Source of the DNA: a candidate division WOR-3 bacterium
GTDB taxonomy: Bacteria; Hydrothermota; Tepidihabitantia; Tepidihabitantales; Tepidihabitantaceae
Length of the DNA stretch: 43,218 bases
Assembly (NCBI GenBank): GCA_016867815.1
Contig: VGIR01000015.1
Location: forward strand, 1 to 43,218
Direction: 5' to 3'
Under the pieces are notes generated by a model, which did no database searches, was not told the DNA's origin, and saw only the letters and a program-made list of their open reading frames with translations. Positions 16,826-23,258 of this stretch are shown in pieces (within the stretch, counting starts at the first letter, position 1; each line of letters starts with the position of its first letter). Position numbers and translations under genes: made by a program.

Positions 16826-18043
16826 ATGCGTTATGTCGTCTTTCTCGCCGACGGCGCTGCCGACTTTCCGGTCCCCGAGCTCGGTGGAAAGACCCCGCTG
16901 CAGGTAGCAAGGAAGCCCGCTATCGACCGCATCGCCCGGCTCGGCCGCTGCGGCTCGTTCGTCACGGTTGACGAAGACATGCCGCCCGGTTCCGAGGTCG
17001 CTAACCTGACCGTGCTCGGGTACGACCCGCACGAATGCTACCAGGGCCGCGGCGTCATCGAGGCCGCTTCGATGGGCGTCAAGCTGAACGACGCCGACAT
17101 CGCGATGCGTTGTAACCTGATCTGCGTCGCGGACGGCCGAGTCAAGAACCACTCGGCCGGCCACATCTCAACCGAAGAAGCGCACAAGCTCATCCGCCAC
17201 GTTGACCGCTACATCGGCGGCGACGACGCCCACTTCTTCCCCGGCATCTCCTACCGACACCTGATGGTGCTCGACCAGGGCTCTACCGACTTCGACTGCT
17301 TCCCGCCCCACGACCATGTCGGCGAGAAGGTCGAGGACCTGATGATTGTCCCGAAGTCCGAAGAGGCCAAGCCGACGGTCGCCCGGCTGAACGACATGAT
17401 TCGTGGTTCTTGGAACCTGCTGCCGCACCACTCGGTCAACCGGGAACGGGTCAAAGCCGGGAAAGACCCGGCCAACTCCATCTGGTTCTGGTCACAGGGC
17501 CGCAAACCCAAGATGAAGACCCTGAAGGAACAGTACGGCATCACCGGCGCGGTCATCTCTGCGGTCGACCTGATCAAAGGACTCGGCGTCTACGCCGGGC
17601 TCGACGTAATCGACGTACCCGGCGCGACCGGTCTCATTGACACCAACTATGAAGGCAAAGCCGACGCCTGCCTGAATGCGCTCGCAGACCACGACTTCGT
17701 CTTTGTCCATGTTGAGGCATCGGACGAAGCAGCGCACGCCAAGGACTTGAAGCAGAAGATCCTTGCCATCGAGTATCTCGACTCGCGCCTGGTCACGCGG
17801 GTGATGAAGGGGGTTGAGGAGAAAGGCATCGCGGCCACGGTTGCGGTCCTGCCTGACCACATGACGCCGGTTGCCGAGGGCAATCACGTCCACGGTCCGG
17901 TTCCGGTCGCGATACTGACTCCGGACGTCGCACCCGACTCAGTCCAGGCGTACGACGAAGCCGCCTGCGCTTCAGGTTCCCTCGGAATGCTGCACGGCTC
18001 CGACTTCATCAGAACTGTCTTGAACCGAAACTCCGGTCGCTAG
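16826..18043 (+). CDS. apgM: Archaeal-type cofactor-independent phosphoglycerate mutase or proposed homoserine kinase
   Basis: 405-residue alkaline-phosphatase-superfamily protein of the ApgM family. Seen: LADGAADFP (metal Asp), DMPPGSEVANLTVLGYDP (nucleophile-serine region), NHSAGHIS, VHVEASDEAAHAKDL (metal Asp/His) and LPDHMTPV (Asp/His). A subgroup of this family (TIGR02535) is proposed to be a homoserine kinase in genomes lacking ThrB. The same-strand gene order with threonine synthase fits that role; glycolytic mutase activity is the alternative. It starts at ATG 16826. No ribosome site is present because octamers run right up to the ATG, so translation may be leader-dependent or coupled. 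The stop TAG (18041-18043) is the first three bases of another octamer, TAGACCAC. Confidence 0.85.
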   Translation: MRYVVFLADGAADFPVPELGGKTPLQVARKPAIDRIARLGRCGSFVTVDEDMPPGSEVANLTVLGYDPHECYQGRGVIEAASMGVKLNDADIAMRCNLICVADGRVKNHSAGHISTEEAHKLIRHVDRYIGGDDAHFFPGISYRHLMVLDQGSTDFDCFPPHDHVGEKVEDLMIVPKSEEAKPTVARLNDMIRGSWNLLPHHSVNRERVKAGKDPANSIWFWSQGRKPKMKTLKEQYGITGAVISAVDLIKGLGVYAGLDVIDVPGATGLIDTNYEGKADACLNALADHDFVFVHVEASDEAAHAKDLKQKILAIEYLDSRLVTRVMKGVEEKGIAATVAVLPDHMTPVAEGNHVHGPVPVAILTPDVAPDSVQAYDEAACASGSLGMLHGSDFIRTVLNRNSGR

Positions 18044-18064
18044 ACCACTGGGTCACTTGACCAC
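18041..18064 (-). repeat. Octamer array at the apgM/YfiM-like junction
   Basis: Three units of the reverse form: TAGACCAC (contains the apgM stop), TGGGTCAC, and TTGACCAC (contains the TTG start of the next gene). Confidence 0.75.
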
Positions 18065-18497
18065 TGCGCCCCTTCTCCTCGTCCTCGCCCTTCTCGGCCA
18101 ACCGCCACTGTCCAACATGCCCGACTCGCTGCGCCGTCCTCCGCTCGATCCCTTGATCTCTCGATCTCCTGATTCCTTTCCTCACACTCGACCACTGGAC
18201 CACTTGACCACGAGGCCGATTTCTCCTGAGCCCGACCGCTGGCTCGCTATAGACAAGTTCTGGCACTTCTCGGCCAGCTTCGTCACCGTCGGCGCGGCGT
18301 ATCACTTTGGCAGGGACCGAGTCAACCTCTCACAGCCGTTGTCCACGGGAATTGCGACGGGCGGTATCCTGACACTGGGTGTCACAAAAGAGCTCTACGA
18401 CCTGGTCGGCCCGGAAAAGCACTTCTCCTGGAAGGACCTGGTGGCCGACGCAGCCGGTATCTGCGCCGGTTACTTCGCCTTCATCCACCGCTACTGA
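18057..18497 (+). CDS. YfiM/DUF2279-like small exported protein
   Basis: 146-residue protein. An N-terminal hydrophobic stretch (PLLLVLALLG) serves as signal peptide or anchor. The conserved part starts at about residue 58: WLAIDKFWHFSASFVTVGAAYHF, then ITLGVTKELYDL-type sequence and FSWKDLVADAAGICAGY, as in YfiM/DUF2279 proteins of the envelope. The TTG start at 18057 is the beginning of an octamer unit. Between signal and domain lies a ~35-residue linker encoded by octamers (18145-18211), giving DPLISRSPDSF and PLDHLTTRP. The frame is maintained throughout, so the gene may work with an elongated linker. The function of the family is not established. Confidence 0.7.
   Translation: MTTAPLLLVLALLGQPPLSNMPDSLRRPPLDPLISRSPDSFPHTRPLDHLTTRPISPEPDRWLAIDKFWHFSASFVTVGAAYHFGRDRVNLSQPLSTGIATGGILTLGVTKELYDLVGPEKHFSWKDLVADAAGICAGYFAFIHRY
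18145..18211 (-). repeat. Composite octamer array inside the YfiM-like gene
   Basis: Units 18145-18176 are of the TNGATCNC class (TCGATCCC, TTGATCTC, TCGATCTC, CTGATTCC). Units 18188-18211 are of the TNGACCAC class (three perfect). Two octamer classes therefore meet in one array. Confidence 0.8.
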
Positions 18498-18504
18498 GGG
18501 AGTC

Positions 18505-18574
18505 GGGTTCAGGGATTCACGGGCTCCTGGGTTCCCGTGCCGGATTCGACTCAGACCCCGGAATCCGCGAACCC
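18505..18574. repeat. Geneless octamer hairpin (GGGTTCNN class)
   Basis: Left arm 18505-18536: GGGTTCAG, GGATTCAC, GGGCTCCT, GGGTTCCC. Right arm 18551-18574: TCAGACCC, CGGAATCC, GCGAACCC. The arms are largely complementary around a 14-base loop. It begins eight bases after the stop of the YfiM-like gene and could also act as a transcript-end hairpin; no U-tract follows. Confidence 0.7.
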
Positions 18575-18705
18575 CTCTGCCAGAATCAGGCGGGCGGTGC
18601 TGGGCTACTGAGCTCGACCCCGACGGCGTCCGTGAGAGGAAAAACGCCGGACAAGGAGTTCGGCACCGCCCGCCCCAATGAGAACTGCCGTGCGACGGCG
18701 ACCGC

Positions 18706-19026
18706 TCACGACTCGCTCGGGCGATTCGGACGAATCGCGACTTCGAAAGCAAGCGGTCCGAACTGCGGCCGCACAACCACCCCAGACCCGTCCGCCGAAG
18801 CGCTCTCCATCACGAAGGCGCAGTTGAACGGCAGATCAAGGCAGAAGTGGCCGGGCGTCGTCACCAACTCGTCGTTTGCCGGCGTTGCGCACCGGGCGAT
18901 CTTGAACCCGACGAGTGTCGTACCGGTCCCGACACTGAACTGCACCAACACCTGCTGCGGCTGCGGGGCGCTCGCGTAGGCCGCGCCCATTGCTGCCAGC
19001 AGCATCACTGCAGCAAAACACCTCAT
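18706..19026 (-). CDS. Small secreted protein of unknown function
   Basis: 106-residue protein with a clear signal peptide (MRCFAAVMLLAAMGAAYASA), then QPQQVLVQFSVG and a mostly beta, Cys-containing body (three cysteines). I do not recognise the family. The ATG at 19026 is chosen because GAGG lies just upstream and the signal peptide follows; the frame remains open to 19140, but that extension is encoded by the octamer hairpin at 19049-19126. It is on the same strand as the DUF4389 gene and separated from it only by that hairpin, so it may be the end of the TrmB-led operon. Confidence 0.6.
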   Translation of the reverse strand: MRCFAAVMLLAAMGAAYASAPQPQQVLVQFSVGTGTTLVGFKIARCATPANDELVTTPGHFCLDLPFNCAFVMESASADGSGVVVRPQFGPLAFEVAIRPNRPSES

Positions 19027-19048
19027 CTTCGCCTCACTTCTGAGGACG

Positions 19049-19126
19049 GGGACAAAGGGATACAGGGACAAAGTGCCGAGCACACGTCCGACACTCGATC
19101 CCTTGATCCCTTTATCTCTCGATCCC
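19049..19126. repeat. Geneless octamer hairpin (GGGAYNAA / TNGATCCC)
   Basis: Left arm 19049-19072: GGGACAAA, GGGATACA, GGGACAAA. Right arm 19095-19126: TCGATCCC, TTGATCCC, TTTATCTC, TCGATCCC. The arms are in opposite orientation around a 22-base loop, filling the gap between two minus-strand genes. It is related to the hairpin in the bactofilin-like gene; both happen to read as GIKG...LYPF peptides. Confidence 0.75.
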
Positions 19127-19136
19127 TGTCCGTATC

Positions 19137-19769
19137 TCATGCTTCAATACTGAACGGCGGATACTTGTCTGTCGCGAACAGCACCGCGTACCACACCACG
19201 CGTGCCTGCCAGCGCATCACCCCGACCACGAAATCGAACAGCGGCCGCGGATACCGGCCGGTGAAGAGGATGGCGAACCAGGCGATGATGACGCAGACGT
19301 ATGCGGCGATGTTGACGAAACAGAGGACGACGATGTGCGGGATGACGAGGAACCACTTCACCAGCGGCAGCCAGCGGTTCAGCTCGGTCTTCACCTCCGG
19401 GTAGGCGACGTCGAGGTGCACTGCCTGCTCCTCGTCGGTGGAAGGGTACTCGTCCCGCAGTAGCCCGAAGTACGCACTCACCCGGAAGACGAACCGGTTC
19501 AGGTTCAGGTTCCAGTCGAACCACCAGCGAGGGTACTTCTGCCGGAAGAGGATCATCAGCAGCGCCGGCGCGACTACGCATCCCGCTGTCGCCCACGCGA
19601 CATCTCCACCCGCGCCATCAAAACCCCATCGGTACTCGCTGCCGACGAGCAGCGCTACCAGCAACGCCATGGGGATGACCAGGATCAGCCTGAAGAACGC
19701 GGTCGCTCGGTCGCGCGGTCCCTCTTGGTAGTCAATGCTCAAACTGACCGGATACTGTTCGCTATTCAC
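19137..19769 (-). CDS. DUF4389 membrane protein
   Basis: 210-residue integral membrane protein of the DUF4389 type. It starts NSEQYPVSLSIDYQEGPRDRATAFFRL, followed by hydrophobic segments near residues 25-45, 60-75, 130-160 and 185-200, with the typical RYPRPLFDFVVGVMRW block. The family function is unknown. The start is GTG 19769, four bases after a GGAGG; an upstream in-frame start at 19814 lacks a ribosome site and the extension shows no family similarity. The GTG overlaps the TGA of a small upstream frame (GTGA), suggesting coupled translation inside the TrmB-led operon. Confidence 0.8.
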   Translation of the reverse strand: MNSEQYPVSLSIDYQEGPRDRATAFFRLILVIPMALLVALLVGSEYRWGFDGAGGDVAWATAGCVVAPALLMILFRQKYPRWWFDWNLNLNRFVFRVSAYFGLLRDEYPSTDEEQAVHLDVAYPEVKTELNRWLPLVKWFLVIPHIVVLCFVNIAAYVCVIIAWFAILFTGRYPRPLFDFVVGVMRWQARVVWYAVLFATDKYPPFSIEA

Positions 19770-19861
19770 TGGGCCTCCGTCGCCGCTTGCGCTGCCGACG
19801 GCTGCGACGCGCACCTAGACGCCCGTATCACCGCCGCTGCTGCTGCCAGAATTGCCTTCAT
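19766..19861 (-). CDS. Possible 31-residue small protein
   Basis: Short frame starting ATG 19861 with a strong GGAGG seven bases upstream. It encodes MKAILAAAAAVIRAS and an Ala/Gln-rich tail, and ends in a TGA that overlaps the GTG of the DUF4389 gene. It may be a genuine small membrane-active peptide or a leader that couples translation. Only the ribosome site and overlap support it. Confidence 0.4.
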   Translation of the reverse strand: MKAILAAAAAVIRASRCASQPSAAQAATEAQ

Positions 19862-19884
19862 ATCATTTCCTCCGCTTGCCGCTG

Positions 19885-20133
19885 CTAGTACCAGGACTCC
19901 GGGCCCGCCTCACCCAGGCTCGCCACGCTGGGCAGGGACGAAGCCCTCACGACTACCTCGGGCATCTGGTTCGCCCGGACAACGACCTCGGGCACGACCG
20001 TGGGGACGCCGGCGCCGGCCACGTCGCTGATCTCGACCGTGTAGGGCCCTTCCGCGCGCCGGGGACTGGAAAGCGCCCACGCGGCGGCCGCCACCAGGGC
20101 AACAATCGCCGCGGTGAGGAACAATGTCTTCAT
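19885..20133 (-). CDS. Small exported protein with PEVVVRA repeats
   Basis: 82-residue protein. Signal peptide or anchor (MKTLFLTAAIVALVAAAAWAL), then a short body with PEVVVRANQM repeated as PEVVVRASSL. Its ATG (20133) overlaps the TGA of the TrmB-type regulator as ATGA, so it is translationally coupled to it. I do not recognise the family. The context suggests a regulated envelope component. Confidence 0.6.
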   Translation of the reverse strand: MKTLFLTAAIVALVAAAAWALSSPRRAEGPYTVEISDVAGAGVPTVVPEVVVRANQMPEVVVRASSLPSVASLGEAGPESWY

Positions 20134-21056
20134 TTCTTCTCCTTGGCTGCCTTGCGCCGGTATGTCGCCTCCTCGCGGTCCGCCCGTCGCCTCATTTCCC
20201 TCACCTTGTCCATGTCCACCCAGGCACGCTGGACCTCGTAGAAAGTATCGTCGGTTACGTACCGGCGACTCAGGTTACGCAACTCGACTCCCAGCTCCTC
20301 TTTCGACTTGCCGGACCAGATGAGCTGCGAGGCCCGGTCGAAGATAAACTCGTGGAACGCGCCGGAAAACGCCTGCATCGCCAGATACGGGTCCTTTATC
20401 CAGACCGCGCGGTGCACGCCGGCTCCGTCCTTCTTCAGGAGCGAGTAGAGCGCCTCTCGGCTGTCCACGATTATGTTCATCCAGTCGGCCTTCCATATCT
20501 CAAGGTGGAGAGCGGGCTTCTTCGGCGCGATTACCTCGCAGCCTTTGATTTCGCCCGGCAGGTAGGTCAACGCCCAGATTTGCACTCCCCGCTTCGCCGC
20601 CGCCTCCAGGTCGCCGCGCAGGTGATCTAGCGGCGTCGGAAAGATATCAACGAGCGCGACCCTCTTCGCCTCGCGCAGCAGCGTCCGGGCCCGGCCGTAG
20701 ACCTGGTCGGGCGTAGTGAGCTGGTATATCCCGCCCTCCACCCCGCCCGCGGCAAGCCCCTTCAACTCCTCCTCGAGGTGGCCGCGCATCGTATCCAGCC
20801 TGCGCTTCATGCCGTCGAAGAACTCGCTCACCGGCAGCGCGGTGTAGGTCCGGCCGCGCCCGGTCTCATCCACGATAATCGCGCCCTTCTTGTGCAGGGC
20901 GTCCAGCGCCTTGTAGGTATTCGGCACCGGCTTGCCCGCCAGCCGCGCAATCCGGTACCCGGTCGCCTTCGGCTCCTGCAAGAGCGCCACGTACACCGCC
21001 GCCTCGGCGCCCGAGAACCCGAGCTCGGTCAAATGGTCAATCACACTTTCTTTCAT
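20130..21056 (-). CDS. TrmB-family transcriptional regulator
   Basis: 308-residue regulator. Residues ~1-75 form a winged helix of the TrmB type (LGFSGAEAAVYVALLQEPKATGYRIARLAGKPVPNTYKALDAL), followed by a helical linker (~78-105) and a C-terminal effector domain (YGRARTLLREAKRVALVDIFP) as in TrmB proteins that sense sugars or other small ligands. It leads a minus-strand operon (82-residue exported protein, small frame, DUF4389 protein, perhaps the 106-residue secreted protein). A promoter with an overlapping palindrome lies just upstream, which points to autoregulation. Its ligand is unknown; the operon content suggests control of envelope proteins rather than sugar transport. Confidence 0.85.
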   Translation of the reverse strand: MKESVIDHLTELGFSGAEAAVYVALLQEPKATGYRIARLAGKPVPNTYKALDALHKKGAIIVDETGRGRTYTALPVSEFFDGMKRRLDTMRGHLEEELKGLAAGGVEGGIYQLTTPDQVYGRARTLLREAKRVALVDIFPTPLDHLRGDLEAAAKRGVQIWALTYLPGEIKGCEVIAPKKPALHLEIWKADWMNIIVDSREALYSLLKKDGAGVHRAVWIKDPYLAMQAFSGAFHEFIFDRASQLIWSGKSKEELGVELRNLSRRYVTDDTFYEVQRAWVDMDKVREMRRRADREEATYRRKAAKEKK

Positions 21057-21090
21057 CTTCTAGTCCTTAGGTTCGTTGTCTATCACAACC

Positions 21091-21130
21091 ATTAGTAATC
21101 AAATACTACTAATGTTCTATCGGCTGTCAA
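21091..21130 (-). promoter_or_regulatory. Promoter and operator-like palindrome of the TrmB operon
   Basis: On the minus strand TTGACA (21130-21125), 16-bp spacer, TAGTAT (21108-21103). An AT-rich inverted repeat, ATTAGTA (21091-21097) with TACTAAT (21107-21113), covers the -10 region, a standard position for a repressor site. The AT-rich island stands out against the GC-rich surroundings. Confidence 0.6.
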
Positions 21131-21320
21131 CAGCTATTTTAGGGCCGGGTTAGAGGCGGAGGGGTTCTGGTCGGGAGGCCGGCGCCGGCCAGGGGTCGAG
21201 ACGGGACATGCCCGTGCTGCCCGTCAGGAGTCTCGCGGCCAATCCGGCCGGGGTTCGGATCGAGTCCCAGGCCTGCCAGGCCGGGAGGAAGTAAGATCGG
21301 CGGGCAGCTGCTCTACGGCG

Positions 21321-21497
21321 CTAGCTTGTCAGTGAGCGCAGTGCCAGAACGACACCCGCGAGGAAGGCGAAGAGACCGAGGATAAGGTCACCGGTCCGGC
21401 TCTTGGGACCGTAGCGCTGCGAGAGTGGTCGCGCGAGCAGCACGTAAGTCCCCAGCAGGGCAGAGTAGCAGGCGATCGCGAGTGTGGCCCATTTCAT
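21321..21497 (-). CDS. Small two-helix membrane protein
   Basis: 58-residue protein starting ATG 21497 (MKWATLAIACYSALLGTYVLL), with AAGGCGG just upstream; an earlier in-frame ATG lies at 21521. There are two hydrophobic segments (residues ~4-22 and ~37-55) joined by a basic loop (RPLSQRYGPKSRTG). I do not recognise a family. It stands alone between the TrmB operon and the serpin. Confidence 0.5.
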   Translation of the reverse strand: MKWATLAIACYSALLGTYVLLARPLSQRYGPKSRTGDLILGLFAFLAGVVLALRSLTS

Positions 21498-21569
21498 GCC
21501 GCCTTGGTTCAGGGTCGCCATCGCCTGACCGCGAGGGTGAGGAGGAGCGAAGTCCTGGTCGGACGGCTT

Positions 21570-21609
21570 GGGACACGATCCGAACCCTCGGCGGATTCGG
21601 TCATGTCCC
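21570..21609. terminator. Hairpin downstream of the serpin gene
   Basis: GGGACA (21570-21575) pairs with TGTCCC (21604-21609), with an inner CCGAA/TTCGG stem. It lies seven bases beyond the serpin stop on the minus strand. There is no U-tract, so it may be a REP-like hairpin rather than an intrinsic terminator. Confidence 0.35.
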
Positions 21610-21615
21610 GCGCCG

Positions 21616-22806
21616 CTACTGCTTCGGGTCGTAGATGGCGCCGAGGAAGAGAATAGAGCCGGTCACGTCGTCGCGGATGGCGCAGAGGAATGGGTGGTCG
21701 CAGATGAAGGAGAACTTCTCGTCCTGGCGCGGCATCGCCGTCGCGAGCATCTTAATCGCGGTCACTGCCGCTGCCTCGGTTCCTTCTTCGTTGACCTCGA
21801 CGAACGTCTTGTGCAGGACTTCGCTGATTGCTGCGGTCGCCGGCGGCACGACCATGCCTGAGAAGTCGGCACCGGGTGTGAAGGCGATGCCCATGCCGAG
21901 CTGAGCGAGCACCTTGTTCAGGCTCTGCTCGTACTCGAGCTTGAACCGGGGCAGGACGACCGTGCCTTTCTTTTCGCCGAACCCGGCGAAGAGCGCGGCG
22001 AAGTTCTCCGGCTTGGTCGCGTTGATGAGCTTGCCCAGACCGTCCTTGTCGCGGGGCAGGAAGATATACAGGTTGAGCCGCTCGTCGCCGTAGGGCAGGG
22101 CGACCGCCTGCATGGCGTCGTTCTCTTTGTAGCGGAACTTGTCTTCACGGTTCATCATCTGGCGCTGGACGCTGCCCGCAGCCAGGTGGAACTCGCGCGG
22201 AGCCGTGAGCTTGGGGTCGAACTTCTCCGTCCAGGTTCCCTTGAAGTAGATGGCGTTGACGAGGACGAGGATCTCCTCGGGCTTCAGCTCGCTCACTATC
22301 TGCTTGATGCGGCCGTTGGTGTTCTTGGAGCACCAGTCGTTGATGGTGGTCACTGCCGAAGGCCGGGCGAAGTCGAGCGTGGTCACCGACGCCCGGTAGT
22401 ACTTGCCGCAGTCGTCGGCGAACTGCTTGCGCAGCATCACGCCTTTGCGCAGCCAGAGCGAGTTGGCGATGCCGAGCCGGACCGCCTTGTCGGAGTTCAC
22501 CAAATCCTCGCGGAGTCGCTGGTTGCCGGCCGCGACCTCGGAGCGAGGGAGCCCGGATACCCGCATCGTGCCGGCCATCGCATCCCAGGTCGCGCCGGCC
22601 GCGCCATGCGCGGTCATCTGCAGGGCGATGGCGATGCTCAAGGGCGAGATGAAGACGTTCTCTTGCGGCCGGGCCGTGGTGAGCTGGTCGAAGACCGCGA
22701 GCCCAAACATATTGTCGGCCTCGACCAACTCCGCGGTACGGATTGCCGCCGGCTGGGCGCCGGATGCGGCCGAGCAGAAGAGAATGGCTGCGAGCAGTAA
22801 GTTCAT
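21616..22806 (-). CDS. Secreted serpin
   Basis: 396-residue serine/cysteine protease inhibitor of the serpin family, exported by a signal peptide (MNLLLAAILFCSAASGA). Seen: NVFISPLSIAIALQMTAHGA, NAIYFKGTWTEKFDP, the hinge EEGTEAAAVTA (about residues 340-350), and DHPFLCAIRDD after the reactive loop. Counting from the hinge, P1 falls near the Thr/Ala of MLATAMPR, so inhibition of elastase-like or similar proteases is more likely than of trypsin-like ones; this is inference. The start is ATG 22806 with GGAGG upstream; the longer frame (to 22902) reads through the promoter. Promoter at 22884-22912. Monocistronic. Confidence 0.93.
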   Translation of the reverse strand: MNLLLAAILFCSAASGAQPAAIRTAELVEADNMFGLAVFDQLTTARPQENVFISPLSIAIALQMTAHGAAGATWDAMAGTMRVSGLPRSEVAAGNQRLREDLVNSDKAVRLGIANSLWLRKGVMLRKQFADDCGKYYRASVTTLDFARPSAVTTINDWCSKNTNGRIKQIVSELKPEEILVLVNAIYFKGTWTEKFDPKLTAPREFHLAAGSVQRQMMNREDKFRYKENDAMQAVALPYGDERLNLYIFLPRDKDGLGKLINATKPENFAALFAGFGEKKGTVVLPRFKLEYEQSLNKVLAQLGMGIAFTPGADFSGMVVPPATAAISEVLHKTFVEVNEEGTEAAAVTAIKMLATAMPRQDEKFSFICDHPFLCAIRDDVTGSILFLGAIYDPKQ

Positions 22807-22883
22807 GGTTCCTCCAGAACGGATTGGGCACAGCCACCGTTTTCGTCCGACGATAGCGGTGGCAGTCCCCGCATTTCTTGAAC

Positions 22884-22912
22884 AGGCTAGCTGGCAGGAC
22901 ATGGCTTGTCAA
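22884..22912 (-). promoter_or_regulatory. Promoter of the serpin gene
   Basis: On the minus strand TTGACA (22912-22907), 17-bp spacer, TAGCCT (22889-22884), 78 bp before the start codon. Confidence 0.55.
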
Positions 22913-22966
22913 AGACAATCTACCGGTGGATGCGGGAGGGTATTCCGGGAAGGGGCAAGGGTACTA

Positions 22967-22998
22967 GTGGTCAAGTGGTATGGTGGTCCAGTGGTCCT
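22967..22998 (+). repeat. Octamer array, GTGGTCNA class
   Basis: Four units: GTGGTCAA, GTGGTATG, GTGGTCCA, GTGGTCCT. The array abuts the hairpin at 22996-23049. Confidence 0.7.
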
Positions 22999-23049
22999 CA
23001 CCCCAACCCTCTCCTCTGAGAGGAGAGGGAGAGCGAAGCGAGGGTGAGG
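22996..23049. repeat. Long palindromic hairpin (CCTCACCC type)
   Basis: Outer arms CCTCACCC (22996-23003) and GGGTGAGG (23042-23049); inner near-perfect palindrome CCCTCTCCTCT (23007-23017) with AGAGGAGAGGG (23019-23029). Similar CTCACCC/CCCTCTCC palindromes are common dispersed elements in many bacteria. Confidence 0.65.
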
Positions 23050-23093
23050 AGAAGACGAAGCAAGAGACCAGAAGCCAGGGGTGGGATGAGCTG

Positions 23094-23156
23094 GTGCTCT
23101 AGTGCCAGGGAAGGGAAGTGCTCAAGTGCGGGGATGGGACGTGCTCTAGTGCACGA
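23094..23156 (+). repeat. Octamer array, GTGCTCNA class
   Basis: Eight units in near-perfect register, including GTGCTCTA (twice), GTGCTCAA and GTGCACGA. Same class as the arms of cassette 3, about 3.6 kb away. It ends directly at the promoter of the first DUF362 gene. Confidence 0.75.
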
Positions 23157-23184
23157 TTGACCGGTTCATCGAAAGCAGGATAAT
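23157..23184 (+). promoter_or_regulatory. Promoter of DUF362 paralog 1
   Basis: TTGACC (23157-23162), 16-bp spacer, GATAAT (23179-23184), 75 bp before the start. The same TTGACC/GATAAT pair precedes paralogs 2 and 3. Confidence 0.65.
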
Positions 23185-23258
23185 GGTGTGTTGGCTGGCA
23201 CCTACCCCGCCTGCGCGCAGTCGTTGAAGTCGGCTCATGCCGGTCGAATGGAGGTCTT

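Larger units (their letters stand above)
22807..23258. other. Divergent intergenic region packed with repeats
   Basis: No gene. In order it holds the serpin promoter, an octamer run (22967-22998), a long hairpin (22996-23049), a second octamer run (23094-23156) and the promoter of the first DUF362 paralog (23157-23184). Confidence 0.6.

Noticed and set aside
2980-22806. Caspase-like protein and serpin as an enzyme-inhibitor pair
   Set aside because: They are 16 kb apart in separate units with separate promoters; nothing in the sequence connects them.
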